A stretch of DNA of 64,000 nt, taken from Candidatus Nitrosotenuis cloacae (GTDB lineage: Archaea; Thermoproteota; Nitrososphaeria; Nitrososphaerales; Nitrosopumilaceae). Below are positions 48,282 to 56,947 of this stretch, in pieces. Position 1 is the stretch's first letter. Each line of letters begins with the position of its first letter. Where the stretch lies: assembly GCF_000955905.1 (NCBI RefSeq), contig NZ_CP011097.1, forward strand, positions 287,957 through 351,956. The letters run 5' to 3'. Position numbers and translations under genes: made by a program. The notes beneath the pieces were generated by a model. It did no database searches. It was given only the letters and a program-made list of their open reading frames with translations, and was not told where the DNA came from.

Positions 48282-49442
48282 ATGATGTGGTCTGAGAAAC
48301 ATAGGCCAAAACAAATTATTGACATGGTTGGCAACGAAGAGGCCAGAAAGTCATTTGTTGACTGGATAATAAAATGGAAAAAAGGCGCAAAACCGATTCT
48401 CCTTGTGGGCCCTCCGGGAATTGGCAAAACAACACTTGCACAACTTGCGGCAAAAGAATTCGGTTATGATGTTATAGGAATGAATGCAAGCGATGTGAGA
48501 AACAAATCAAACATAGAGGAATTGCTCTCGCCGCTTCTTGGTAGCACAAGTCTTCTTGGAAGGCCAATGATCTTCATAGATGAGGTGGATGGGATTCATG
48601 GCAGATCCGACTTTGGCGGAGTGGAGGCCTTGCTGAAAATTCTCAAAGAGCCAACCGTTCCGATAATTTTGGCAGCAAATTCTGATGATTCTGATAAAAT
48701 GAAAAACATCAAAAAAACAGCAAAGACAATTTACCTAAAACCAGTACCGCCGCGACTACTTGGGCTGTATCTTGGCAAGGTGCTCAAAGAAGAGGGAGCA
48801 AAGCTTTCTCCTGGCACTACAATCAAAGTTATTGTGGAATGTCGTGGTGATATCCGTTCCATGTTGAATATGGCGCAAGCCCAGATGGGCGGATTTGATG
48901 TGGATTCAGAAAAATCATTTGAAGCACTTGACATTGAAGCCGGCATAAACGCGTTTTTCAAGGCAAAAACAAGACAAGAGGCACAAAGTGTACTATACTC
49001 ATTAAGAATAGATCCTAGAGAAAAACTCAACGCATTTTATTCTAGCATTGTTACAAGCAACATCCAAAACAAAGACATGGCAAGACTGCTTGATGTGATA
49101 TCGGAAGCAGACGTGTTGTATGGCAGAATAATCCGAACGCAAGAATGGAGACTGTTGCGCTATTTGGACAATATTTTGCTCAGGCTATATTCTGAGAATC
49201 TGCCAATACAGTATTCCCAGTATAATTTATCGTGGCCATTGCTGAATAAACTAAGATGGGATGGCAAAGTAATCAAATCGCTGGCAGCTAATCTCGCACA
49301 AAGATTTCACGTATCACAAAGCACCACTGCGACATATTATTTGCCATACATTCTATTTTGCATGAAAAACAAAAAACTGGAACTGGAGATAAACCCAGAA
49401 TATTCTGAGGTACTTCAAAAGGAGATCGAGCTGATACATTGA
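48282..49442 (+). CDS. rfcL: replication factor C large subunit
   Basis: A 386-residue AAA+ clamp-loader subunit. The MMWSEKHRPKQIIDMVGN opening, Walker A LLVGPPGIGKTTLAQ (about 40-54), the NASDVRN stretch, Walker B MIFIDEVDG and the ANSDD sensor are clear. The C-terminal domain for complex formation is shorter than in many euryarchaeal RfcL and no PIP-type tail was recognised at its end. It overlaps the following zinc protein gene by 4 bases (TTGA). Partner: RfcS at 24363-25316. Confidence 0.94.
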   Translation: MMWSEKHRPKQIIDMVGNEEARKSFVDWIIKWKKGAKPILLVGPPGIGKTTLAQLAAKEFGYDVIGMNASDVRNKSNIEELLSPLLGSTSLLGRPMIFIDEVDGIHGRSDFGGVEALLKILKEPTVPIILAANSDDSDKMKNIKKTAKTIYLKPVPPRLLGLYLGKVLKEEGAKLSPGTTIKVIVECRGDIRSMLNMAQAQMGGFDVDSEKSFEALDIEAGINAFFKAKTRQEAQSVLYSLRIDPREKLNAFYSSIVTSNIQNKDMARLLDVISEADVLYGRIIRTQEWRLLRYLDNILLRLYSENLPIQYSQYNLSWPLLNKLRWDGKVIKSLAANLAQRFHVSQSTTATYYLPYILFCMKNKKLELEINPEYSEVLQKEIELIH

Positions 49443-49762
49443 GCTGGCGTAAAATTCCAATGAAATTTCCTGGAACATGCATTGTATGTAACCAAAAAAT
49501 CGAGATAAATGAAATCGGCCTTTGGGCAAAGGGACTTGGCGTCAAGCATGAAAAATGCGCAAGCCAAGAAGTAAAGGAACTAAAATGCATTGTTTGTGGA
49601 GGACCTGCAGGATGTGCAAAATGTGAGTTCTTAGATGATTGTGACAGAAATATGGTCTCTGAGCTGTGCATTTGCAAAAAATGTGGCGACTCTAAGGAAT
49701 CATTTCTGGATTATCAAAACGCCGTCAAAAAGAATTACTCGTTACTAAATCTTAAAATTTAA
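49439..49762 (+). CDS. cysteine-rich zinc protein
   Basis: A 107-residue protein with about a dozen Cys. A first site is CIVCNQKIEI... VKHEKC (two CxxC-type pairs with a His), and a second, CIVCGGPAGCAKC plus CICKKCG. No named family recognised. TTG start overlaps the rfcL stop. By analogy with other small zinc proteins it may bind DNA, RNA or protein; none is shown. Confidence 0.65.
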   Translation: MSWRKIPMKFPGTCIVCNQKIEINEIGLWAKGLGVKHEKCASQEVKELKCIVCGGPAGCAKCEFLDDCDRNMVSELCICKKCGDSKESFLDYQNAVKKNYSLLNLKI

Positions 49763-49782
49763 GCACAAATTGGAGCTACTCG

Positions 49783-50091
49783 TTGACTGATAGCACTGAT
49801 ATCGAGACAAAAAAAGAAGAGATTTCATATCAAATCCCACCATACAGGCCGCAACACATACTCAGCCCTGAATTCCAGGGAACCTCAAACTATGAGATGG
49901 GGCTAGCTGATCTGCTCAAAGAAAAAGCGCAGACACTGGAGAATCTAAGACAAAACCCCGAATCCACGTCAATACAAATCCAGCAAGCAGAGGAAGACCT
50001 AAAGAAACTGGAAACCCTTTATGAAAATTACAACATTGGGATGAATGTCTTTAGGACTGCCAAGGGCGGCAGAGACAAAATACGAGAATAG
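49783..50091 (+). CDS. small helical protein of unknown function
   Basis: A 102-residue protein with a Thr/Glu/Lys-rich first 20 residues, then QIPPYRPQHILSPEFQG (Pro-rich) and a helical C-terminal half with heptad-like Leu spacing, ending RTAKGGRDKIRE. No family recognised. It lies 20 bases after the zinc protein and is probably the last gene of the rfcL transcription unit. Confidence 0.55.
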   Translation: MTDSTDIETKKEEISYQIPPYRPQHILSPEFQGTSNYEMGLADLLKEKAQTLENLRQNPESTSIQIQQAEEDLKKLETLYENYNIGMNVFRTAKGGRDKIRE

Positions 50092-50134
50092 CACCCAAAC
50101 GCGATCAGATAATTTTCATAATAATACGATCTAA

Positions 50135-50146
50135 AATTAATATAGC
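50135..50146 (+). promoter_or_regulatory. TATA-like box of the CoA carboxylase operon
   Basis: AATTAATATAGC lies about 35-45 bases before the ATG at 50179. A start of transcription near 50165 follows, which favours that ATG over the in-frame one at 50152, which would lie upstream of the mRNA start. Confidence 0.45.
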
Positions 50147-50178
50147 GTTCGATGTGTTTGGTTGTTGCGGGGTCTGGC

Positions 50179-51726
50179 ATGCATACTGATAAGATTGAAA
50201 AATTTCTAGAAAAACAAAAAACAGCACTTGCAAGCGGCGGACAAGACAAAATCCTGGCCCAACATGAAAAAGGAAAGCTAACAGCAAGAGAGAGAATCCA
50301 TCTATTACTGGATGAGGGAAGCTTTACAGAAATTGATGCACTAGCTACTCATCATTACTATGAATATGACATGCAGAAAAAGAAATTCTTTACCGATGGT
50401 GTCATAACTGGCTATGGCACAATCAATAGTCGACAGGTCTTTGTTTTTGCATATGACTTTACAGTTTTGGGCGGCACGCTCTCACAAATGGGCGCAAAGA
50501 AAATAACAAAACTCATGGACCATGCAGTGCGCACTGGCTGTCCAATAATTGGAATCGCGGATTCTGGTGGCGCAAGAATTCAAGAAGGGATTTTGAGCCT
50601 TGATGGATTTGCAGACATTTTCTATCACAATGAACTAGCATCTGGAGTTGTACCACAAATCACTGCAAGCATAGGGCCATCCGCTGGTGGTGCAGTATAT
50701 TCTCCAGCAATGACTGACTTTGTAATAATGGTTGAAAAAGCAGGAACCATGTATGTTACAGGACCAGAAGTAGTCAAGACAGTGCTTGGCGAAGAAGTAT
50801 CTTTTGAGGATCTTGGCGGTGCAATGACACACGGCACAAAATCTGGTGTGGCGCACTTTGTTGCAAAAAATGAATATGACTGCTTTGATAAAATCAAGAC
50901 CTTACTCTCATACATTCCGTCAAACAACACAGAAGAAGCCCCATATGTGCAGACTGATGATGATCCAAACCGAGTTGATCATAATCTCATAAACAAGATT
51001 CCAGAAAACTCGTTGCAGCCATATGATATGAAGGAGGTGCTGCTATCGGTTGTGGATAATCACCAATTATTTGAGGTGCATGAATTGTTTGCACAAAACG
51101 TAATTGTTGGATTTGCAAGAATGAATGGAAGAACCGTTGGAATAGTTGCAAACCAGCCAATGTATCTGGCAGGGGCACTAGACATTGACTCTTCAAACAA
51201 GGCGTCACGCTTTATTCGATACTGTGATGCATTCAACATACCGATCGTTACATTTGTGGACACGCCAGGCTACATGCCGGGAACTAATCAGGAACACAAT
51301 GGAATAATTCGACACGGCAGCAAACTTTTGTACGCATATTGCGAGGCAACTGTTCCAAAGATTACACTGGTTATCGGCAAAGCATATGGTGGTGCATACA
51401 TTGCAATGGGAAGCAAAAACCTCAGAACCGACATTAACTATGCATGGCCAACCGCACAAATCGCAGTTCTTGGCTCAGAAGCCGCAGTAAAAATCATGAA
51501 CAAAAAGGATCTTGATTCTGCCAAAAACCCAGACGAGCTCAAAAAGCAACTAACTGCAGAGTTTAATGAAAAATTTGCAAATCCATATGTTGCTGCATCA
51601 AATGGTTCGGTTGACACAGTAATAGATCCTGCTCAGACAAGACCTATGTTGATTAAAGCGTTAGAGATGCTTGCAAACAAGCGAGACAAACAACTTCCGA
51701 GAAAACACGGAAACATAAACCTGTGA
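50179..51726 (+). CDS. pccB: acetyl/propionyl-CoA carboxylase, carboxyltransferase subunit
   Basis: A 515-residue carboxyltransferase with N- and C-terminal crotonase-like halves. Acyl-CoA-binding glycines are in SGGARIQEGILSLDG and IGPSAGGAVYSPA, and the second half has TFVDTPGYMPGTNQEHNG and IGKAYGGAYIAMGSK. It transfers the carboxyl group from biotin to acetyl-CoA or propionyl-CoA, giving malonyl-CoA or methylmalonyl-CoA. In ammonia-oxidising archaea this is the entry step of the HP/HB carbon-fixation cycle. It leads the operon with accC and the BCCP gene. Confidence 0.95.
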   Translation: MHTDKIEKFLEKQKTALASGGQDKILAQHEKGKLTARERIHLLLDEGSFTEIDALATHHYYEYDMQKKKFFTDGVITGYGTINSRQVFVFAYDFTVLGGTLSQMGAKKITKLMDHAVRTGCPIIGIADSGGARIQEGILSLDGFADIFYHNELASGVVPQITASIGPSAGGAVYSPAMTDFVIMVEKAGTMYVTGPEVVKTVLGEEVSFEDLGGAMTHGTKSGVAHFVAKNEYDCFDKIKTLLSYIPSNNTEEAPYVQTDDDPNRVDHNLINKIPENSLQPYDMKEVLLSVVDNHQLFEVHELFAQNVIVGFARMNGRTVGIVANQPMYLAGALDIDSSNKASRFIRYCDAFNIPIVTFVDTPGYMPGTNQEHNGIIRHGSKLLYAYCEATVPKITLVIGKAYGGAYIAMGSKNLRTDINYAWPTAQIAVLGSEAAVKIMNKKDLDSAKNPDELKKQLTAEFNEKFANPYVAASNGSVDTVIDPAQTRPMLIKALEMLANKRDKQLPRKHGNINL

Positions 51727-51730
51727 TATT

Positions 51731-53224
51731 ATGATAAAAAAAGTTCTAATCGCAAACAGAGGAGAAATTGCTTTACGAGTAATTCGAACATGCAAGGCAC
51801 TCGGACTCAAAACAGTTGCGGTATATTCTGATGAGGACTATAACTCACTCCATGTCAAGCAAGCAACCGAGGCATATCATATTGGCAAAGCAGCTCCACG
51901 AGAGAGCTATCTGAATCAGGAAAAAATTCTAGATGCAATACTAAAGTCCGGAGCAGATGCTATACATCCTGGATATGGATTCCTATCAGAGAACTCTGAC
52001 TTTGCACAACTATGTGAGGACAACAAGATCAATTTCATTGGCCCATCAGCCGCATCAATGGATCTTTGCGGTGACAAAATGAGATGCAAGGCAGCAATGC
52101 TCAAAGCCAAAGTTCCAACAGTTCCTGGCAGTCCTGATCTTGTAAAAGATGTTGAGGAAGCACTAGATGTTGCAAATGAGATCGGCTATCCAGTCTTACT
52201 AAAGTCAGTTTATGGTGGTGGTGGACGAGGAATTCGCCTAGTAACCAGCGACAAAGAACTGCGTGAAGCATATGAGACTGTAACTGGCGAATCTATTGCA
52301 GCATTTGGCAAATCCGCCATATTAGTTGAGAAATTCCTAGAAAAAATCCGACACATCGAATACCAGATGGCACGAGACAAGCACGGAAATGCAGTGCACA
52401 TCTTTGAAAGAGAGTGCTCCATTCAAAGACGAAACCAAAAGCTAATCGAGCAGACCCCATCCCCAGCAGTTGATCAGAAAACTCGAGACAGAGTAGGAGA
52501 ATTGGTAGTAAAGGCAGCAGAAGCAGTAGACTATACCAATCTCGGTACTGCGGAATTTTTGCGAGCAGACAATGGTGATTTTTATTTTATAGAAATTAAC
52601 GCAAGACTCCAAGTAGAGCACCCAATCACGGAACTTGTCTCTGGCTTGGACCTAGTAAAACTACAGCTGGACATTGCAAACGGCGAGCCACTACCATTCA
52701 AACAAAAAGACTTGCACATGAACGGCTATGCAATAGAATGCAGAATCAACGCAGAAGACACATTTTTGGACTTTGCACCATCGACAGGCCCAGTTCCGGA
52801 TGTTACAATACCGTCTGGTCCTGGAGTTCGATGCGACACGTACCTGTATCCTGGATGCACAGTATCACCATTCTATGACTCTTTGATGGCAAAACTCGTC
52901 ACATGGGGCCAAACATTTGAGGAATCTCGAGTGCGAATGCTAAATGCACTAAATGACTTTTACATTCAAGGTGTAGAAACATCCATTCCTCTATACAAGA
53001 CAATTCTCAAAGCAGAGGAATACAAGAAAGGAAATCTCTCAACTGACTTTTTGAAGCGATACGGAATAATTGACAGACTAACTGAAGACATCAAATCAGA
53101 CCAAAAACAAAAGCAGGATGCTGCAATTGCAGGCGCAATCATGCATTCTGAATTCTTTAGAAGCAAAGTCAAATCATCACATGCTCCAAGCCACCGCTGG
53201 AAGAGCCACATGGATAGGAGATAA
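51731..53224 (+). CDS. accC: acetyl/propionyl-CoA carboxylase, biotin carboxylase subunit
   Basis: A 497-residue ATP-grasp enzyme that carboxylates biotin on the carrier protein using bicarbonate and ATP. It opens MIKKVLIANRGEIALRVIRT; ATP-binding glycine loop GGGGRGIRL (about 157-165), the catalytic EINARLQVEHPITE (about 287-300) and the C-terminal domain follow. The last ~40 residues are Lys/His-rich (KQKQDAAI... KSSHAPSHRWK). ATG four bases after pccB. Confidence 0.96.
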   Translation: MIKKVLIANRGEIALRVIRTCKALGLKTVAVYSDEDYNSLHVKQATEAYHIGKAAPRESYLNQEKILDAILKSGADAIHPGYGFLSENSDFAQLCEDNKINFIGPSAASMDLCGDKMRCKAAMLKAKVPTVPGSPDLVKDVEEALDVANEIGYPVLLKSVYGGGGRGIRLVTSDKELREAYETVTGESIAAFGKSAILVEKFLEKIRHIEYQMARDKHGNAVHIFERECSIQRRNQKLIEQTPSPAVDQKTRDRVGELVVKAAEAVDYTNLGTAEFLRADNGDFYFIEINARLQVEHPITELVSGLDLVKLQLDIANGEPLPFKQKDLHMNGYAIECRINAEDTFLDFAPSTGPVPDVTIPSGPGVRCDTYLYPGCTVSPFYDSLMAKLVTWGQTFEESRVRMLNALNDFYIQGVETSIPLYKTILKAEEYKKGNLSTDFLKRYGIIDRLTEDIKSDQKQKQDAAIAGAIMHSEFFRSKVKSSHAPSHRWKSHMDRR

Positions 53225-53226
53225 TC

Positions 53227-53739
53227 ATGGAATACAAAATAGCCGACATTGAGGCAGCATTCAACGGACACATAATACAAAAGACAGGCGATGCGGATTA
53301 TACCATCAAAATTAATGACAATCAGCACACACTAAAAATCCTAAACATAAGTACAAGGGGAATCGAGTTTGTCTTGGATTCGCAGTTCCACTCTGTAAAA
53401 TATCTGGATGCGGGAACTGCACAAATGAAGATAGTGGTGGACGGCACTCCATTTACCGTAAGTATGCACCACTCACTCAATGATATCGTCTACAAGAACT
53501 CTGGTGGAGGCGACTCTGGTGACGCACAGACTGCACTTCACAGCCAAATCCCAGGTAAGGTAGTATCAATTAATGTCAATGAGGGTGACAGTGTCAAAAA
53601 GGGCGATGTTGTGTGCGTATTGGAATCAATGAAGATGCAAGTATCAATAAAATCACACAAGGACGGAATTGTGAAGAAAATCAAGGTCAAGGCAACCGGC
53701 TCTGTTGCAAAAAATGATGTTTTGGCAGAAATAGAATAA
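53227..53739 (+). CDS. accB: biotin carboxyl carrier protein
   Basis: A 170-residue carrier subunit. Residues about 95-170 form the biotinyl domain with the attachment site ESMKMQV, Lys136 being biotinylated. The upstream domain (1-90, HTLKILNISTRGIEFVLD) probably binds the other subunits, and a short Gly/Ser/Asp linker (GGGDSGDAQ) joins the two. ATG two bases after accC. The three genes make one enzyme complex. Confidence 0.94.
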   Translation: MEYKIADIEAAFNGHIIQKTGDADYTIKINDNQHTLKILNISTRGIEFVLDSQFHSVKYLDAGTAQMKIVVDGTPFTVSMHHSLNDIVYKNSGGGDSGDAQTALHSQIPGKVVSINVNEGDSVKKGDVVCVLESMKMQVSIKSHKDGIVKKIKVKATGSVAKNDVLAEIE

Positions 53740-53744
53740 AAAAT

Positions 53745-54206
53745 CTACTTTAGGGAATCAATTATCTCTTGATAATTTGGCTCAACCAGAGGACTCTCAG
53801 ATACCCACTTGTATGTAACCGAACCACTCTCGTCCACAACAAAGATGGAGCGCTTTGCAGCATCATATCCCTTGACATGCAACAAATCTGGCATCAAAAT
53901 GTCATAGTCGCGAATTGTCTTTGATTTGTAGTCTCCAAGTATTGGATAGTTGAAATGGAATTTTTCTGCAAACGCCTTGTTTGCAAATGGGCCATCATTT
54001 GATATTCCAATTACTTGTGCGCCAAGTGCAGAGATCTCACCCCATCTGTCCCTAAACGTGCACATTTCTGTTGTACATACGGGTGAGCTTGCGGCAACAA
54101 AAAATGACAGAACCACTTTTTTGCCTTTGAACTCGGAGAGCTTTCTCATTTTCAGATCGGTATCTACTAGCTCAAACTCTGGAGCCTTGTCTCCAACATT
54201 TACCAT
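53745..54206 (-). CDS. peroxiredoxin
   Basis: A 153-residue thiol peroxidase of the AhpC/TSA superfamily. The peroxidatic Cys44 and a second Cys49 lie in ASSPVCTTEMCTFRD; the GKKVVLSFFV stretch and the GVIGISNDG-type region (QVIGISNDGPFANKAF) are usual. It detoxifies peroxides and may draw electrons from the thioredoxins in this window. Convergent with the carboxylase operon, divergent from nuoA. ATG start. Confidence 0.9.
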   Translation of the reverse strand: MVNVGDKAPEFELVDTDLKMRKLSEFKGKKVVLSFFVAASSPVCTTEMCTFRDRWGEISALGAQVIGISNDGPFANKAFAEKFHFNYPILGDYKSKTIRDYDILMPDLLHVKGYDAAKRSIFVVDESGSVTYKWVSESPLVEPNYQEIIDSLK

Positions 54207-54290
54207 ACATCAAAATTTGATTATGCGGTATATCAATGATGTCGAAATAAATTTGTGATCGCAAATTTTTGTTCAATTTTTTGCATAGCT

Positions 54291-54302
54291 TTTTATATAA
54301 AC
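54291..54302 (+). promoter_or_regulatory. TATA box of the complex I operon
   Basis: TTTTATATAAAC lies about 22-30 bases before the TTG start of nuoA at 54322, a good TATA match. It predicts a transcript beginning close to the TTG, so the first gene of this operon is probably leaderless. The gap to the peroxiredoxin gene also contains AT-rich sequence that may drive the opposite gene. Confidence 0.6.
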
Positions 54303-54321
54303 AAACGGGTGTCAAGCTGAT

Positions 54322-54696
54322 TTGGTTGGGGAATATGCGGCTAGCTATAGTCATGTTCTTCTGATGTTTGGCTTTGCCATAATGGCTGTAGGTCCGGCAC
54401 TTTTGATATCGCGCATGATCTCACCTAGGAAACTAAGCAATCCTGTCAAGTTCCTGCCAATGGAAGCAGGCCAAGTCCCCAAGGGCGAAGGAAGAACCCA
54501 CTTTATGATGCAGTATTATGCGTATGTTCTGATGTTTGTAGTGTTTGATGTGATGGCAATCTTTTTGTATGCATGGGGAAGCTCGCTTTTGAATCTGCCA
54601 AAGACTGCTACTTTACCAATAATTGCGTTTTTGGGGATAATGTTTGCAGCAATGGCTTTTGCACTATATCAATCAAAGAGGCGAAACATATGGTAA
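54322..54696 (+). CDS. nuoA: NADH-quinone oxidoreductase subunit A
   Basis: A 124-residue membrane subunit of complex I with three helices (about 12-30, 65-86, 98-116). The loop VKFLPMEAGQVPKGEGRTHFMMQYYAYV has the NuoA signature (YE/ME-G-x-P-G-x-x...F...F). It helps form the quinone-site loop. TTG start behind a TATA box. It is the first of eleven genes nuoABCDHIJKMLN running to the window end, and nuoE, F and G are absent. Confidence 0.92.
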   Translation: MVGEYAASYSHVLLMFGFAIMAVGPALLISRMISPRKLSNPVKFLPMEAGQVPKGEGRTHFMMQYYAYVLMFVVFDVMAIFLYAWGSSLLNLPKTATLPIIAFLGIMFAAMAFALYQSKRRNIW

Positions 54697-54739
54697 GTCT
54701 TAATATCACTTGTAGAAAAAAATCCAGTGAGGGATTGAA

Positions 54740-55255
54740 TTGCTAAAGGATCTACTAACGCCGCAAAATGCCAACGTGTTTATTGGCAAGCTAGGCGACG
54801 TGTTAGTAAAGGCAGTTGACCAACCATTAGGATATGCAATAAACTGGAGTAGACTTTGGTCTTTGTGGCCAGTACACATTGAAACCGCATGCTGTAGTGT
54901 GGAGTTTGGTGCGGCATCAAGTCCAAGATATGACGTAGAAAGATTTGGAATCATTGAGGCATTTGGCTCACTACGACAATGTGATCTTGTAGTGGTGCAG
55001 GGAACAATCACAAGAAAGATGGCGCCAAGACTCAGATTGGTATATGATCAGATGCCAGAACCAAAATATGTCATTGCCATGGGTGCATGTGCAATTACTG
55101 GTGGATTATACTTTGATTCGTACAATGTTCTGCCTGGAATCGACGGAATACTACCAGTAGATGTCTATGTGCCAGGATGTCCACCAAGACCTGAAACGCT
55201 TATCCAAGGATGCATGTTGCTACAAGAAAAAATCAAGAGGCTAAAGGCCAGGTAA
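54740..55255 (+). CDS. nuoB: NADH-quinone oxidoreductase subunit B
   Basis: A 171-residue subunit holding the N2 4Fe-4S cluster. Cluster ligands are in TACCSVEFGAASSPRYD (adjacent Cys pair), MGACAITGG and VPGCPPRPE. It transfers the final electrons to quinone. TTG start. It lies about 40 bases after nuoA. Confidence 0.95.
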   Translation: MLKDLLTPQNANVFIGKLGDVLVKAVDQPLGYAINWSRLWSLWPVHIETACCSVEFGAASSPRYDVERFGIIEAFGSLRQCDLVVVQGTITRKMAPRLRLVYDQMPEPKYVIAMGACAITGGLYFDSYNVLPGIDGILPVDVYVPGCPPRPETLIQGCMLLQEKIKRLKAR

Positions 55256-55261
55256 GAATCA

Positions 55262-55807
55262 ATGAGCACAGAAGAAACAAAACCAGTAGCAAAACCCGAG
55301 CCAGTAAAGGAGCTCCCTAAATTTGAAAAATCAATCGCTGACAAGCTTACGGAGAAATTTGGCACAAAAGCAGCAGTAGAATTTGTAAAACCACTAAGAA
55401 TTCGAGTCAAGGTAGCAAAAGAAGACGTAGTAGAGGTGGCAAAATTCCTCCGAGACGAGATGCATTTTGATCACGCAGAGTCCGTAACGGGCGTTGACTA
55501 TCCGGATGCAAAGGAAATCGAGGTCGTTTATCACTTGGGTTCTTACACTGATTCCGAGCTTGCAAACCAAGTCTTGGCTCTGGCAACTAGAGCACCGCGA
55601 GAGGAAAACCCAAACCCCGGCTCTGATAACACTAGATTACCTAGCCTTCGAGATGTTTTTTACAGCGTAGAGTTTCATGAGCGAGAATGCTTTGAGATGC
55701 TTGGCGTTTACTTTACAGGTCATCCTGATAATCGCAGACTGTTACTCCCAGAAGACTGGGCGGACTTGCCACCAATGCGCAAAGACTTCCACATAAAGGG
55801 ACGATAG
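55262..55807 (+). CDS. nuoC: NADH-quinone oxidoreductase subunit C
   Basis: A 181-residue 30-kDa-type subunit. The conserved EREcFEMLGVYFTGHPDNRRLLLPEDW block (residues about 142-165; ERECFEMLGV and HPDNRRLLLPEDW) identifies it. The first ~35 residues are Lys/Pro/Glu-rich and non-conserved. It links the peripheral arm to NuoD. ATG start six bases after nuoB. Confidence 0.93.
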   Translation: MSTEETKPVAKPEPVKELPKFEKSIADKLTEKFGTKAAVEFVKPLRIRVKVAKEDVVEVAKFLRDEMHFDHAESVTGVDYPDAKEIEVVYHLGSYTDSELANQVLALATRAPREENPNPGSDNTRLPSLRDVFYSVEFHERECFEMLGVYFTGHPDNRRLLLPEDWADLPPMRKDFHIKGR

Positions 55808-55809
55808 CA

Positions 55810-56946
55810 ATGAGCACGACTCCACTACCGCCAGGCCTGCAAATAGAAAAAGTAGACGAGCGAATTATGACGCTCAATGTAGGTCCACAACACCCAGGGT
55901 CTGGCCACATGAGAATTATTGTTCAAATTGACGGTGACTATATCGTAAATGCAGATCCAGATCCGGGTTATGTGCATAGAGGAGAGGAAAAGATGGCAGA
56001 ATACCGCAACTATATCCAAAATATTCCTCACCTTGAAAGGCCAGTAATTCATGATTCGTGTAATGTGTTGTATCCGTACTGCCTTGGAGTTGAGGAACTG
56101 CTTGGCATCGAGGTGCCAGAGCGTGCAAAATACATCCGAGTGATTGCGTCTGAGCTGAACCGATGCGTCTACACGCAATATTGGCTTGCAATTTATGGGA
56201 TCTTTTTGGGCCACTCTACAATGTTCATGTGGCCTGCAGGTGATAGAGAACTATTAATCGACATGCTGGAAAAAATGACTGGCGCCCGTGTAACTCATGC
56301 TTATTTTGTTCCGGGTGGAATTCGAAACGACGTTCCAGCAAACTTTGAGGACATGTTGCTCAAGCGAGTCAACTATTTTGAAAAACGCATCAAAGAATAT
56401 GCTGCAATATTTTATGATAATCCAATTCTGATTTCAAGAACCAGGGACGCTGGAGTGCTTTCACGAGCGGATGCAATTAGGTTGGGGGTTACAGGTTCCA
56501 CACTGCGAGCAAGCGGCGTTGACTATGATTTGCGAGTCAAAGAACCATACGATGTGTATGAAGAACTAGATGTCAAAGTAAACACACTAAAAGAAGGCGA
56601 TGCATACGCACGCTCCAAGATTCCATGGCTTGACATGCTGGAATCATGCAATATCATTAGACAGGCTTTGCAGAAAATGCCCAAGTCTGGTTCCGTTCGA
56701 GTAAAGCTAAAGCCAAATCCAAAGGGCGGAAACGACGAAGTCTACAAGAGAGTAGAATCAGGCCGTGGCTCACTTGGATGCTATATTGTATCAAAGAGCA
56801 AGCCTGAACCATATCGAGTAAAGATGAGTGTTGGCTCGTTTAGAAATCTCATAGGATTGCCATATCTACTCAAAGGCGAAAAGCTTGGAAACATGCCGGC
56901 AGTATATTGGAGCCTTAACTATTGGCCAGTGGAGGCTGACAGGTAA
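55810..56946 (+). CDS. nuoD: NADH-quinone oxidoreductase subunit D
   Basis: A 378-residue 49-kDa-type subunit forming the quinone cavity with NuoB. NVGPQHPGSGHMRI near the N-terminus is the family GPQHPxxHG variant; VHRGEEKMAEYRNY, the CVYTQYWL segment and the C-terminal SVGSFRNLIG follow. The HPxxH has GSGH in place of the usual STHG. It overlaps no neighbour; nuoH starts one base after its stop. Confidence 0.95.
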   Translation: MSTTPLPPGLQIEKVDERIMTLNVGPQHPGSGHMRIIVQIDGDYIVNADPDPGYVHRGEEKMAEYRNYIQNIPHLERPVIHDSCNVLYPYCLGVEELLGIEVPERAKYIRVIASELNRCVYTQYWLAIYGIFLGHSTMFMWPAGDRELLIDMLEKMTGARVTHAYFVPGGIRNDVPANFEDMLLKRVNYFEKRIKEYAAIFYDNPILISRTRDAGVLSRADAIRLGVTGSTLRASGVDYDLRVKEPYDVYEELDVKVNTLKEGDAYARSKIPWLDMLESCNIIRQALQKMPKSGSVRVKLKPNPKGGNDEVYKRVESGRGSLGCYIVSKSKPEPYRVKMSVGSFRNLIGLPYLLKGEKLGNMPAVYWSLNYWPVEADR

Positions 56947-56947
56947 A

